64,000 nt of DNA from Aphanomyces cochlioides (lineage: Eukaryota; Oomycota; Saprolegniomycetes; Saprolegniales; Verrucalvaceae): positions 1,054,001-1,118,000 of the forward strand of contig JAHQRK010000003.1 of NCBI GenBank assembly GCA_019828595.1. The letters are read 5' to 3'. Positions 33,743 through 43,470 of this stretch are shown here, in pieces. Under the pieces are notes generated by a model. It was not told where the DNA came from. It did no database searches and saw nothing but the letters and a program-made list of their open reading frames with translations. Position 1 is the stretch's first letter; each line of letters begins with the position of its first letter. Both the position numbers and the translations under genes were made by a program.

Positions 33743-35532
33743 TCAGAGAAAATATAATGTTTCACAGATATCAATTTCGTGAGTCAGTTCAGACTTTTCA
33801 ATCATGGCAAGACTGCCAGGAAGATCGACAAGGAAGACCGACAAGTTGGAGCGATGAAGGCCAAGCCAAGATGCAAGACAAGACGCAAGAGACGACACAG
33901 ACAAGACACAAAACAATTGGTATTGTTTCAATTGAACGATCTCATAGTCGACTTGCAGGCTTGCATCGTTGAAACTTTGGTCTTGGTTTTGGTAGCGCTT
34001 TGACGTTTTGGCCCGCTTTTTCGCTCGTTTTGCCTTCAGTTCCTCGCTGAGTCTCTTTGCTCTTTGGCGGTCTGCGACTGTCGAATCAACAACTGACAAC
34101 ATAACTCACTGATAGATAACAAACGAGCCCCAGTCACAACACGCTTTGTTCTCTTTTTCGCTGTCCCGATAGGAGGTAACGTCAAGATTTCGGCACGCAC
34201 TGCATCCCTGTGCTTGATCCAATCAGCCTGTTCAACGCGCTTGCCCACACCATTGGCTTTAAACCTCTCCAATCGCTCCATCATTTTGGATTTTGACAAG
34301 GGCCAGATGCCACAACATGAAAAGCCTGCAACAACATTTTTCGCCGAGACATTCTCCAACCACGCAGAAGAAGCAATCCGTAGAGCTCTTTCTTTGCATA
34401 AAGTAAATAGATTGCCAGTGTCTAAGAGGATCATGTAAGTTAAAGAGATAATACCAGGCATACCATCATGTACCATAGCTTCAAAGATCTTGCGATCAAC
34501 GGCACTTTTGAATGATTTAAAGACTGACACATCTAAAGGCTGCAAAAGATGTGTCGCGTTTGAAGGCAAACACAACAAGGAGATAGCCATTTCTTCAGCG
34601 GTCTCCACAATCTTGGGCGTACAATGGGAAGACAAGCCATCAATAGTCAACAAGATCGGCCGTTTCACGCCAAATCCGACAGAGTATGAAAAATGCCTGA
34701 GCCATGACACAAATAGATCTTCATTCATCCAACCTTTGGGTGCGGTAGAAATTGTCGCTCCCGGAATTGAGCACGACGTTGATAATGTTCGTTCGATGGA
34801 GTCACCAGGAAATATGAAGGTCGGGGGAAACACAACGCCATCTGCACTAACACAAGCAGCAATAGATAGATGGTACCCAGTGTTTAGTGTCTGCAGCCAA
34901 ACATTGCGCGAGCCCTTAACTGCAATAACTTTACCAGACTTTTTGTGCAATATAAACGCAGTTTCATCCATATTCCAAATTCGATCTGGAGTTAGTTCAT
35001 GAGTTTCAATTTGGTGTTCTAGCAGAGAAAACAAGGTACTCACTCCACTCTCATCGACAGCATTCCTGGCATGCGAAATCGTTTGGGCAAGTCGATTCGT
35101 CAACTGTGGGTTACGGTGGCGAAATCCTTTGTACCGGCCATTTTCAATTTTCATTCCAGGGTGGATTTCGAAGGCAATTTGGTATGCCTTCACCATGATA
35201 TCTTTGCGCTTTATGGGTAGGCCTTGTAGCTGCATCGCAATCACCCATTCGACAATATCCTTTTCACAATCAATGGGCACGTCGACTTGACGTCTCTGCA
35301 ATCGGCGAATCTGTCATCTTGCAGCAGCCGCCGTCGACCAAGACGTCGAATCACTCGTACGTCGCGAGCACGTATACTCCACGAGAAGCGGCGGCCTTCC
35401 CATTCCACGAATCGAAAAACCTTTCGTCTTCGCTCGTACATGAGCCGAAAGAGTTGAGTATGGAATGCCAGTAACATTCGACACTTCCATGCAAGAAGCA
35501 CCTTGCATCACTTGATTCACAGCACTGTCCAT
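33743..35532 (-). CDS. pogo/Tigger-type (DDE_1) transposase, probably spliced
   Basis: The N-terminus (from ATG 35532) is a short psq-type helix-turn-helix (SCMEVSNVTGIPYSTLSAHVR) ending GRPPLL. The main exon runs from about 35301 and carries a second DNA-binding part (NPQLTNRLAQTISHARN), the acids in IWNMDETAF and LLTIDGLSSH, and LLQPLDVSVFKSFK, the pogo layout. The usual Asn after the second Asp is Gly here. The frame change near 35310 can be read as an intron (TTGCAG acceptor), and the change near 34100 as an intron with a perfect GTGAGT donor and CGACAG acceptor, leading to a basic tail (AKRAKKRAKTSK). If both are spliced the gene is intact; otherwise it is a pseudogene. Confidence 0.72.
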
Positions 35533-35610
35533 GGTTTGTGCGGGCAAACTTGTTATGGAGAGGATAAACAAATGAAGCACGAAGTGAATCAAAGCAATGA
35601 AGGCGGGAAA

Positions 35611-35632
35611 ATTATCCGGTGTACCGGATAGT
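35611..35632. promoter_or_regulatory. ATTATCCGG / CCGGATAGT inverted repeat
   Basis: Nine-base arms with one mismatch around TGTA. It lies about 80 bases upstream of the Tigger transposase ATG and inside the element's ends. Related to sites at 20674 and 26331. Confidence 0.4.
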
Positions 35633-35703
35633 CATTTAAATTACTTATCAGAGTTGGCGGTAAAAATTTAATGAATTTGATTAGTGCTCGACTTTGAACC
35701 TGT

Positions 35704-36238
35704 TCTCGACTTTGGAATTTTACGTTATGATGCGCTGTACCCTTATTATATCCATGACTTTTGTGTATTATTAATGTGCCTTCCGCTGAGAACGTGCTAT
35801 CGAAATTCCCCAACTCTAGCTTGCAAAGCTCTGTTTCCCCGGGTGTTATGCGAGGCCAACACTTGAGCACACTCCATAGTGGAACTCCAAATTGTGACAG
35901 GATGTTGTCTCTTCTGCGGCGATGGAGAATCTAAATCCCAGGGTCTCATCGTTTTCATAGACTGGACATGAAAACATTCCATTCTTGCAATTGGTCAGGC
36001 TCGTCATCACGCCTTCAAGTGTCATCGAAATATTTGCATTCCATGTGCATTTTCGATCAACAGTCCTCTGGTTAGGGTTACAAAGATGTGTCATCGCTCA
36101 TTACCACACTGCTCTCTCGACCCGACGAGCTGTATGCTCTTTCGGCTGTACTCGAGAATTCGTTGGCAGTCATTTCTTCCTCGAGATTGCTCTAGTGATG
36201 TTAAATTATCCAAAGTAATCGTCAATCAATAATTTAAC
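35704..36238. other. spacer without a supported gene
   Basis: Short frames overlap on both strands around 35797-36218 without recognisable content. It ends at the perfect hairpin starting at 36239. Confidence 0.5.
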
Positions 36239-36319
36239 ACATCGCATTTTTCGATACCAGAAGTATATTATATACCAGAAGTATATATTATATACTTCTG
36301 GTATCGAAAAATGCGATGT
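36239..36319. repeat. perfect 30-bp-arm inverted repeat with internal third half-copy
   Basis: Bases 36239-36268 are the exact reverse complement of 36290-36319; the arm starts ACATCGCATTTTTCGATACC. The 21-base loop carries a further ATACCAGAAGTATAT half-copy. The hairpin ends 12 bases past the stop codon of the zinc-finger gene at 36332, so it would lie in the 3' UTR of that minus-strand transcript. It could be a tiny MITE or a transcript-end structure. Confidence 0.85.
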
Positions 36320-36331
36320 ATGGTCTGGTCT

Positions 36332-36865
36332 CTACGTGTCGACGTGGATCGAGGAGTAAGTCGTGGAAGTTTGCTCGACGTCTCTCATGAGACTTTTGGA
36401 GGGCTCAAGCAGCAGACTCAAAATCGACATGTCGATCTCGTGTGCTACCGCGGATGCTTGCGAAAGAACGTCAAAGTTGATGTCGTCGAGGCTTGCAATC
36501 AAGTCATCGTTGGGCTTGTCAAGAAGATGGTCTAGCGCCATCTTTGTTTGCCTTGTTTGGTTTTGTGGGTCGTAATCTGGCTTCTCGTGCTCATTAGCCG
36601 TCACACAGCCAAACTCTGGCTTTTTGTGCTTGTTAGCCGTCTTGCGACCATGTTTCTGGCAAAATCGACCCACACGCGAGTGTCGATGGCATCCGTCTGC
36701 TTGGCAGAGACGTTTGCCCCCATGTCGAACGCACTTGGTGTGAATGACAGCTTGGTTATTGCAGTCTTCAACACTGCACTTGCTTCGGTGCTTGTGAAAG
36801 GAACATTTGCCAGTCCCATGCACTGCAAAGTTGGAGCAATGGTTAAAAAGACAAATGACGCGCAT
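36332..36865 (-). CDS. zinc-finger repeat protein, short three-finger subtype, copy 2
   Basis: 177 residues. Three fingers only: CLFNHC...KCSFH, CSVEDC...KCVRH and CQADGC...FCQKH, followed by a Lys/Glu-rich linker with two ANKHKKPEFG / ANEHEKPDYD half-repeats. The tail has SLDDINFDVLSQ and the family helix HEIDMSILSLLLEPS. Compared with the five-finger members, the last two fingers are missing and the linker takes their place. The close relative at 40527 and the broken one at 52314 belong to the same CLFNHC subtype. Expressed state is unknown; the frame is intact. Confidence 0.82.
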   Translation of the reverse strand: MRVICLFNHCSNFAVHGTGKCSFHKHRSKCSVEDCNNQAVIHTKCVRHGGKRLCQADGCHRHSRVGRFCQKHGRKTANKHKKPEFGCVTANEHEKPDYDPQNQTRQTKMALDHLLDKPNDDLIASLDDINFDVLSQASAVAHEIDMSILSLLLEPSKSLMRDVEQTSTTYSSIHVDT

Positions 36866-38397
36866 GATGCAAGTTTGTGAATGCCATCCCGGGCTATCAC
36901 AAGCCCCTTAAGCGTTCCCACTCCATGACTAGTTTCGTACAATGTTGGTATGAAAAAATTCTCGAGAATGAATCCAGTATACACATTCCTGGAGTCCTCA
37001 GAGTATTTTTCTGATTCGAGGCGCGTCACATTGTCAATCGCGACAATTGTCTTACGTGTACTGGATTTTGCAATTATGCCGGGAGGAAACGAAGACCATC
37101 GATCTGTCGCGTTTGATATCTATAGCTACATTTGACTGGAATCACAGCACCGCAGGCTTAGACTTGCACCGAGGAATGATCCATCCAAATAACTGTCCAA
37201 ATCCTCCAACAGGAAAAAGCAATCCAGTGACACAAAATGGAAAGTCCATTCGGAGCGCAGTCTAACTTGAAGCCAAAGGGAGGATTGTGCGTTGAATTTT
37301 CGATTTATTGCTTGGAGGCCATCCACTTGTTTGCGTGCCTGCTTCGGTCTGCTTGGTGGCACTCTCTTGCGAAGGATGACGAGATGGCATTACACATAAT
37401 CAAGATTTTGTAAATCATATATATATATAGAGGAAATTATGCTCTCGAGTAAATCAAATGATTTACAATTTCGATAAGTTAATCTTTTATTTCACATTAT
37501 TATTCAAAATAGTATGAATATTTGTATGAAATTTAATAAATTTTCTTCGGAGAGAGCCGCAGAGAAAACGCAAATCCATAGATTTACTGGAAGGAGAGTC
37601 AATCAAACATCAAAGAATTCACAAAAATCTCCCCAATATGATCGATGTTGCACTGCGAAGCAAGCAAAAACCGAAGCAGAAGCCTGTGCTCAAAGGCTAT
37701 GCATCGAATAGTGAACAGGTAAATTTGGTTAGTCTTGGCCAGCACGGCAACTTCCTTCGGCCGAGCTCTGAGGCTAAAGATGGGACAACATTAAACTTAT
37801 CGACTGGTGAACGTTGTGCCATCTTTAACTCCAGAGCTTGGCCATTTTCTTTCAGTTCCAGAGATGTGTCGTGCATGTAGATTATGGAAGACATATTTTT
37901 AGTTTGTGCTGCTTGTGGTTTTTAATTACATTACATGTTATACGCCACACATCTCCAAACAGGAGTTGAATCGCCAGTGTGCGCTTCCGTTCTACTCGCA
38001 ATCAATACATTGTTCCTTTAGCGGAATCAAAAGCCGCTTACCTTATATGCGTACTTCTCTGGATCGTTCCATCAATCAGATCCAGAGAAGCACTGCGCTG
38101 CAAGCTGCGCGCAGAAAGTTTGGCTAGACTTCATGTAGTGATCGGGCTGGTGCCTTTCCAAATTAACTATTTCTGCCCAATCTCAACACATCGTCCAACT
38201 CATTGCACTCTAATTGGACGATAATCTTGTGTAAATCCACCGATTTACGTTTTCTGACAACAAGTCATTTGGAGATTTTTTAAGAGCAATTTTGTCATCT
38301 TTTCTACCAATCACAATAATTATACAAGTACTGTATCCACTCAGCCGAATTGTAGGAACGCCGAGTCCACTGTGTCAATCCTGGACGTCGGACATGG
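36866..38397. other. AT-rich stretch without a gene
   Basis: About 1.5 kb. Frames of 60-80 codons occur on both strands without domains. A TATATATATATA run lies at about 37420. The box CCGAATTGTAGGAACG at about 38345 matches the upstream element of the neighbouring zinc-finger family. Confidence 0.55.
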
Positions 38398-38416
38398 AAC
38401 ACCTCGCAGAATCCAA

Positions 38417-38965
38417 ATGACCATGTCCCTCACAGCAACTTGTCTCTTCAACCAATGCACTCAGCCTGCCATCCCCAACATTGGAAAATGCAACTTCCAC
38501 AAACACAGAAACAAATGCTCCATCCAAGACTGCAACAACCAAGTTGTCGTCCAAAACCTATGCATTCGTCATGGTGGTAAGCGACTATGTCAAGCTGAGG
38601 GATGCCAGCAGCATGCTCGCGGTGGAAAGTGGTGTTTGAGGCATGGGGGTATTGCCCACAAGCGGTATTGCTCGGAGCCTGGATGTGGGAAGCAGGCCCA
38701 TGCAAACAAGAAGTGTATTGCACACGGCGGTGGTCGACGATGCCAAGTATCAGGGTGCAAGTTGCTTTCACGAGTGGGTGGTTATTGTCAACATCACACC
38801 GTTGACTCTGAAGGGGACAACACGGACGAGATCGACCAATTGATCCTCGATTTGGTTCTCGACTCGACATCTTGCTCAATTGACTGGGAAGGCTTGGGAA
38901 TGGACGACCTTGACTTGACGTCGCAAGAAGACGATTCGATGATGATATCCCAGCTTGTACTCTAA
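38417..38965 (+). CDS. five-finger zinc-finger repeat protein, copy 3 (arm A of inverted pair)
   Basis: 182 residues starting MTMSLTATCLFNQC. Five complete C-X4-C-X9/10-C-X2-H units are present: CLFNQC...KCNFH, CSIQDC...LCIRH, CQAEGC...WCLRH, CSEPGC...KCIAH, CQVSGC...YCQHH, joined by HGG-type linkers. The tail is acidic and hydrophobic: IDQLILDLVLDSTSCSIDW, MDDLDLTSQEDDSM, ending SQLVL. Basic fingers with an acidic, amphipathic tail resemble a small DNA-binding activator; no such function is proved. The start is the first ATG of the conserved protein; a GTG-led frame upstream (38372) is noncoding. Its arm partner is at 39346. Confidence 0.85.
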   Translation: MTMSLTATCLFNQCTQPAIPNIGKCNFHKHRNKCSIQDCNNQVVVQNLCIRHGGKRLCQAEGCQQHARGGKWCLRHGGIAHKRYCSEPGCGKQAHANKKCIAHGGGRRCQVSGCKLLSRVGGYCQHHTVDSEGDNTDEIDQLILDLVLDSTSCSIDWEGLGMDDLDLTSQEDDSMMISQLVL

Positions 38966-39345
38966 GACGTTTAGATCACATATTGTAATTTACCAGTATT
39001 TATCTTTAAAGAATGTCAGCGAGGTAGCAAAGGTACTGATTGCACTTCCAGTATGGCTACCAAAGGACTTCATGACAACTTCAAATAATCCACTCAACAA
39101 ATGCTGGCTCAGTACACGAGCTTAGAGAGTATAAGACAATATTAAAAACATACTACTGGACGAGTACTCAGAATCTACCTGGAGCCTCCAATTTGTCATC
39201 GTTTCGTGTAATCAATGGAGACTGAAGCTTCATCTTTTGCCACAATAATGAATGACAACATTTCTGATGTTTCTACGCCATCTAGTGCCTTGTTTGCAAC
39301 ATAAGTGATAAATACTGGTAAATTACAATATGTGATCTAAACGTC

Positions 39346-39894
39346 TTAGAGTACAAGCTGGGATATCGTCATCGAATCGTCTTCTTGCGACGTCAAGTCA
39401 AGGTCGTCCATTCCCAAGCCTTCCCAGTCAATTGAGCAAGATGTCGAGTCGAGAACCAAATCGAGGATCAATTGGTCGATCTCGTCCGTGTTGTCCCCTT
39501 CAGAGTCAACGGTGTGATGTTGACAATAACCACCCACTCGTGAAAGCAACTTGCACCCTGATACTTGGCATCGTCGACCACCGCCGTGTGCAATACACTT
39601 CTTGTTTGCATGGGCCTGCTTCCCACATCCAGGCTCCGAGCAATACCGCTTGTGGGCAATACCCCCATGCCTCAAACACCACTTCCCACCTCGGGCATGC
39701 TGCTGGCATCCCTCAGCTTGACATAGTCGCTTACCACCATGACGAACGCATAGGTTTTGGACGACGACTTGATTGTTGCAGTCTTGGATGGAGCATTTGT
39801 TTCTGTGTTTGTGGAAGTTGCATTTTCCAATGTTGGGGATGGCAGGTTGAGTGCATTGGTTGAAGAGGCAAGTGGTTGTGAGGGACATGGTCAT
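39346..39894 (-). CDS. five-finger zinc-finger repeat protein, copy 4 (arm B of inverted pair)
   Basis: 182 residues, differing from the copy at 38417 only by T for A near the start (SLTTTCLF), V for I in the second finger (LCVRHGG) and T for M near the end (DDSMTISQ). All twenty zinc ligands and the acidic tail are kept. Upstream, the box GCCGAATCGTGGGAACG lies at about 39946-39964, roughly 60 bases before the ATG. The frame is open further upstream to 40110, but similarity with other members starts at the MTMS methionine. The two genes of this pair are convergent, so their transcripts are complementary if either reads through. Confidence 0.85.
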   Translation of the reverse strand: MTMSLTTTCLFNQCTQPAIPNIGKCNFHKHRNKCSIQDCNNQVVVQNLCVRHGGKRLCQAEGCQQHARGGKWCLRHGGIAHKRYCSEPGCGKQAHANKKCIAHGGGRRCQVSGCKLLSRVGGYCQHHTVDSEGDNTDEIDQLILDLVLDSTSCSIDWEGLGMDDLDLTSQEDDSMTISQLVL

Positions 39895-39913
39895 TTGGAT
39901 TCTGCGAGGTGTT

Positions 39914-40526
39914 GCATGACAACTGTTGTCACGTTTGGCTGAGCGTTCCCACGATTCGGCAAAGTCGATACACTGTACTTTGTGGGATTGGCTGAAATGG
40001 AGGCTTAAATCAATTTCCAAAAATTGTTGAAAATATTCAAAATGTTCCGTCCCACTGTTTCTCGAGACGGGGAGTTTTGGAATCCTAGGAAGAACTGCTC
40101 GAATGTGCACGGCATCTTGAAAATGAAGCCTAAAGGGCTCAGTACGCCTTGTATTGAGTGATAGCCAGTGTGCGGAAGTTTATTCTTTCACTGCTCAGTG
40201 CTGCGAAGGCAGTACATCGTTATACACTCCTTCGGGTCAGGCTGTCTTTATCACTATACTTACAAATATTCCGGTAGTCACAAGTCAAAAATATTCTGGC
40301 CGTGGCAAATTAAGAGGTTTGATGGTCCAACAGAGATTAAGTCGAAATCCTGTCGTGTTGGACTCTCTTTTCTTGGACAACATGACGCGCCAGGAATCAG
40401 AGACAACACTCTCCAAGAATGAAGGTGTTTCATACACAAGATCTCACTTTCGTGTCCACTTGCCGTCTCGACGACGACGTCTTCGCTATCTCATGCAGAC
40501 CAGTGTACCATTCACTTACTTTCACC
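39914..40526. other. divergent 5' region of copies 4 and 5
   Basis: Contains the upstream box of copy 4 at 39946-39964. Frames in 40154-40422 have no known content and precede the ATG of copy 5. Confidence 0.45.
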
Positions 40527-40985
40527 ATGCACGTCATTTGTCTGTTCAACCACTGCTCCAACTTTGCAGTACATGGCACTGGGAAATGCTCCTTCCATAA
40601 GCATCGAAGCAAGTGCATCGTCAACGACTGCTACAACCAAGCCGTTATTCACAACAAGTGTGTTCGACATGGTGGTAAGCGGCTATGCCAAGTCGAGAGA
40701 TGTGTTCGTCACTCTCGCGGAGGCCGGTTTTGTCTAAGGCATGGAGGCATAACACCCACCAAGCAACTGAGTCCTTTCTGTGAAACACAAGCTGGACCAA
40801 ACCAACAAAGGGCCGAACAAACCGAAGAAACCGTTAGTCCACTCGTAGATATGCTCTCTTGTTTGGACCTTATTAACCTCGACACTCTTGCAGAAGAATG
40901 TATGAAAGCACATGAGATTGACATGTCGATATTGGATGTATTGCTGGAACCAAAAGACTCGGCGGATTTAATTCGAGCCGAATGA
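40527..40985 (+). CDS. zinc-finger repeat protein, three-finger subtype, copy 5
   Basis: 152 residues starting MHVICLFNHC. Three fingers are complete (CLFNHC...KCSFH, CIVNDC...KCVRH, CQVERC...FCLRH), then HGGITPTKQ and the remnant Cys of a fourth (SPFCETQ) without its partners. The tail is acidic and contains LSCLDLINLDTLAEE and HEIDMSILDVLLEPKD. The first 20 residues match copy 2 (36332) almost exactly, while the tails differ strongly, so the fingers are under tighter constraint than the linker. The start is set by similarity; upstream codons from 40419 are in frame but unlike any relative. Confidence 0.8.
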   Translation: MHVICLFNHCSNFAVHGTGKCSFHKHRSKCIVNDCYNQAVIHNKCVRHGGKRLCQVERCVRHSRGGRFCLRHGGITPTKQLSPFCETQAGPNQQRAEQTEETVSPLVDMLSCLDLINLDTLAEECMKAHEIDMSILDVLLEPKDSADLIRAE

Positions 40986-41501
40986 CTGCACTTATAATCG
41001 TCATAATGTATTTCGCTCTTCCTCTGGGTTGCACGCATTAGTCACTACATACACTGATGAATTTTGTTGAGCAACTTGAAAGAATGCAATCTTTGCAACA
41101 CCAACTCTTTCTCGTGTGATTTCGCCACGCCCTTGACCATTGGATGACTCTCGCTTTCCGTATTTACAGGATTGCATCGATCTCGGCTGTACACATGATA
41201 ATGAAAGAATTCAATCTTTGTCACGCACCTACAGGAATCTAGAGCGGTAGTACGGTCAATACGACCAAGAGTGTCTCTACAATCGCATGTGCAGCAAATT
41301 TAGCTTGAGACAGACCGTGCACTTCTCATCGATGGGACGTGGAATCTGATCCCCACATGAGCATCACGACTTTTGTCAAATTCTTCAGTTTGGGCGTTTA
41401 TTGATTTCCTGCAAACAAAATATCCTCGAACGTGAATACTTCACAGACTCCAAGCATCCCTTTTATCATCATTTCAAACAGTCATTGGGTACTTAACATA
41501 T
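40986..41501. other. spacer before the retrotransposon
   Basis: No gene. It ends with TTGGGTACTTAACATAT directly before the 5' LTR; the sequence after the 3' LTR begins AATGTACCCATT, which is not a simple target duplication. Confidence 0.5.
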
Positions 41502-41669
41502 TGTTCTGCTGTGCAGACACAGTGAACCTCGCGTGGGTTTGTTTCACTGTTCACTATTTGTGACATCAAATAGTGTGATAAGTAGGTAGGACTTTAGTGT
41601 ATGGATTGCCACGTGGCTCAATTTGCGACCCGGTGTTGGTAAAGGAATAACAGTGTCAAATTTGCTTGC
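41502..41669 (+). repeat. 5' LTR
   Basis: Starts TGTTCTGCTGTGCAGACA and ends TTTGCTTGC. It matches the 3' LTR except GCG versus GCA in CCTCGCRTGGG. Confidence 0.92.
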
Positions 41670-41761
41670 CTTGACGAAGGTTCCCGCGCACGTGTGTGAC
41701 TGGAAACGCGGGAGACACAACAAAGATATCTTTAGTTCAGTGTTGAGCTAATCAAGTGGGG

Positions 41762-43060
41762 ATGCAACGAGAAAACTCTTCTGAAGACGACGTTCAAAGA
41801 GACGACCACGACCGCTCTCGATCGCGTGATCGAGCGGAACAGCCTCGCGGCCGCCAAGTTAGGCGTGAGGTTACCAACCCTTTTCGCTCCCCAAGACGAC
41901 GCCAGCCACGCCCAGTAGACGAATGGCTTCCGTCACGTGGACCGTATTCCATCCCTCTGCCGTACGATCCTCAATCATATGACGAACCACCTGTGCGGAA
42001 CGTCGATGAGCCCTCTGCCGTCCCTCTGCCACCAGATGACGAAGCAACTGGTGAGGCAGAAGGTCATGTGGAGACAGATGGGCCCAAAGAGCAAGTCCAC
42101 GCTGACACTGACATGGGCAGCGATGGCGGCTATGGCCGTGGATTCCAAGTGCTGAATGCCCCGGCGATTCCACAACCTCCGACTTTTTCTGGTTCGACGA
42201 AGACGGAGAGGCGTGAATTTATGCGAGCGTACGAGAAGTATGTGGGACAAATTAACGCCCTACAATCGACAGGCTCTCGCCCGTTTGCGATGCCAGTAAG
42301 TGCATGTATTGAGCCGTCAACGAAGCGATACATTGCAATGTGGGATTATCAACGTGACTATAACGCCATTTCTGAAGACGAATGGACCATGTGGTTCAAG
42401 GCTGCATTTGATGAAGATCCTCAAGACTTTTACGTCCTCAAAAAGCGTCTGCAATCCGCCATACGTTTTGACATGCGGATCCTAGACGCTGAGTCTCGTG
42501 TCGGTCGAATGCTACACGACATGACACGCGCCCTCGAACGTGATCGACAAGAATGGGTTCTTCATCAAGAAGGAAAAATGGTTGTCGAAATCATCACCAA
42601 GGCTTTAAAACCTGAATCACTGAAGACTGCTGTGGTTAAGCAACTACAACTTCAACGCAACAAACCTCTCAAGAACGATGTTTTCCGGTTTGTTAGCTGG
42701 CTGAGGGCGTTTGCAGCTGGCCATCAAATGTTTGTTGGCCTCGAGGACGACGGAAAATCTGCCAAGACAAATGATGATAAAGGCGGACCAAATGGTGGTA
42801 AAGGTGAATTGGGCCGCCAAAATGGCAGAGGAGACCAGGTACGACATGGTGCTAAATCGGATGGTGGTAGAGCCGGCGGAAGAGGTGACGCTGGTAAAGA
42901 AAATTGCAGAGGCGAAGTCAAACCAAATGCTGGCAATGGTAAAGAAGACCAGAAGAACTTGTCCGAAACTGTCTCAAGTGTGGTGACAGTAGCCACCGCG
43001 TTCTCCAATGCCCCCGGGTCGCGCCGGGAGAGGCAGATGCTTTGTTGGAAGCGCAGTTGA
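41762..43060 (+). CDS. gag-like structural protein
   Basis: 432 residues from the ATG at 41762. The N-terminus is Arg/Asp-rich (RDDHDRSRSRDRAEQPRGRQ), then a Pro-rich segment. A gag-type core follows (STKTERREFMRAYEKYVGQI, EWTMWFKAAFDEDPQDFYVL, then an alpha-helical stretch). The C-terminal 100 residues are Gly/Lys/Asn-rich (GGPNGGKGELGRQNGRG), the place of a nucleic-acid-binding region, but I see no CCHC zinc knuckle. It overlaps the protease frame by 19 bases. The reading frame is intact. Confidence 0.78.
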   Translation: MQRENSSEDDVQRDDHDRSRSRDRAEQPRGRQVRREVTNPFRSPRRRQPRPVDEWLPSRGPYSIPLPYDPQSYDEPPVRNVDEPSAVPLPPDDEATGEAEGHVETDGPKEQVHADTDMGSDGGYGRGFQVLNAPAIPQPPTFSGSTKTERREFMRAYEKYVGQINALQSTGSRPFAMPVSACIEPSTKRYIAMWDYQRDYNAISEDEWTMWFKAAFDEDPQDFYVLKKRLQSAIRFDMRILDAESRVGRMLHDMTRALERDRQEWVLHQEGKMVVEIITKALKPESLKTAVVKQLQLQRNKPLKNDVFRFVSWLRAFAAGHQMFVGLEDDGKSAKTNDDKGGPNGGKGELGRQNGRGDQVRHGAKSDGGRAGGRGDAGKENCRGEVKPNAGNGKEDQKNLSETVSSVVTVATAFSNAPGSRRERQMLCWKRS

Positions 43061-43470
43061 AGCGGTGGAGAGAAGGAATCAAAGTTTTAAAAGAAGAAGC
43101 ACAGCGACATTCAACTGAGCGCGGCGCGATAGTCGAAGACCTTGTCCGTGTAGAAAACGTGCTGCTTGATTCTGGAGCTGATGTAAATGTTGTATCACGT
43201 GGCGTTGTCGACGCTCTTCAAGCATCTGGTGTCGAGTTGAAGATTGTAACGTGTCAGACGCCGCGTTTTATCTTTCCATACGGCGCTGATACAAAACCGC
43301 TGGAAATGAATCGCTATGTCAAGTTCAATCATGTGACTCTAGAGACGACGTGTGGTCCACTGGTTTTACGTGGTTTACAAGCTTGGGTTGATGACGATTC
43401 ACCCTCAATTGAACTCATTGTGAGCCGTCCAGTGATGGAATTACTTGGTTTTAGCGTCGACGAACACTAA
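43042..43470 (+). CDS. retrotransposon aspartic protease region
   Basis: 142 codons in a frame separate from gag. The active-site motif is VLLDSGADVNVVSRGVV, a retropepsin-type LDSGA. The frame ends at a TAA that overlaps the ATG of the next frame (TAATG at 43468), so pol may be reached by reinitiation or frameshifting. Whether 43042 is a true start is unknown. Confidence 0.75.
   Translation: MLEAQLKRWREGIKVLKEEAQRHSTERGAIVEDLVRVENVLLDSGADVNVVSRGVVDALQASGVELKIVTCQTPRFIFPYGADTKPLEMNRYVKFNHVTLETTCGPLVLRGLQAWVDDDSPSIELIVSRPVMELLGFSVDEH

Larger units (their letters stand above)
33654..35703. mobile_element. Tigger/pogo-type DNA transposon
   Basis: The left end reads TGTTCAAAGTCGAGCA (33656-33671). 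The right end, on the other strand, reads GGTTCAAAGTCGAGCA (about 35687-35702), so the transposase is bracketed by near-identical inverted termini. A second, partial TTCTCGACTTTGG copy adjoins the right end. Target duplication is not clear. Confidence 0.68.
38398..39913. repeat. long tail-to-tail inverted repeat carrying a zinc-finger gene on each arm
   Basis: Arms of about 607 bases (38398-39004 and 39307-39913) face each other across a 302-base unique spacer. Similarity starts at AACACCTCGCAG before the start codons and runs through both genes and their 3' flanks to about CAGTATTTATC. The encoded proteins differ at three residues, so duplication or gene conversion is recent. Confidence 0.9.

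Noticed and set aside
38448..38879. 143-codon antisense frame repeated opposite several zinc-finger genes (also 39432-39863, 47062-47703, 50171-50494)
   Set aside because: It recurs only because the genes are duplicated; codon constraint follows the zinc-finger frame.
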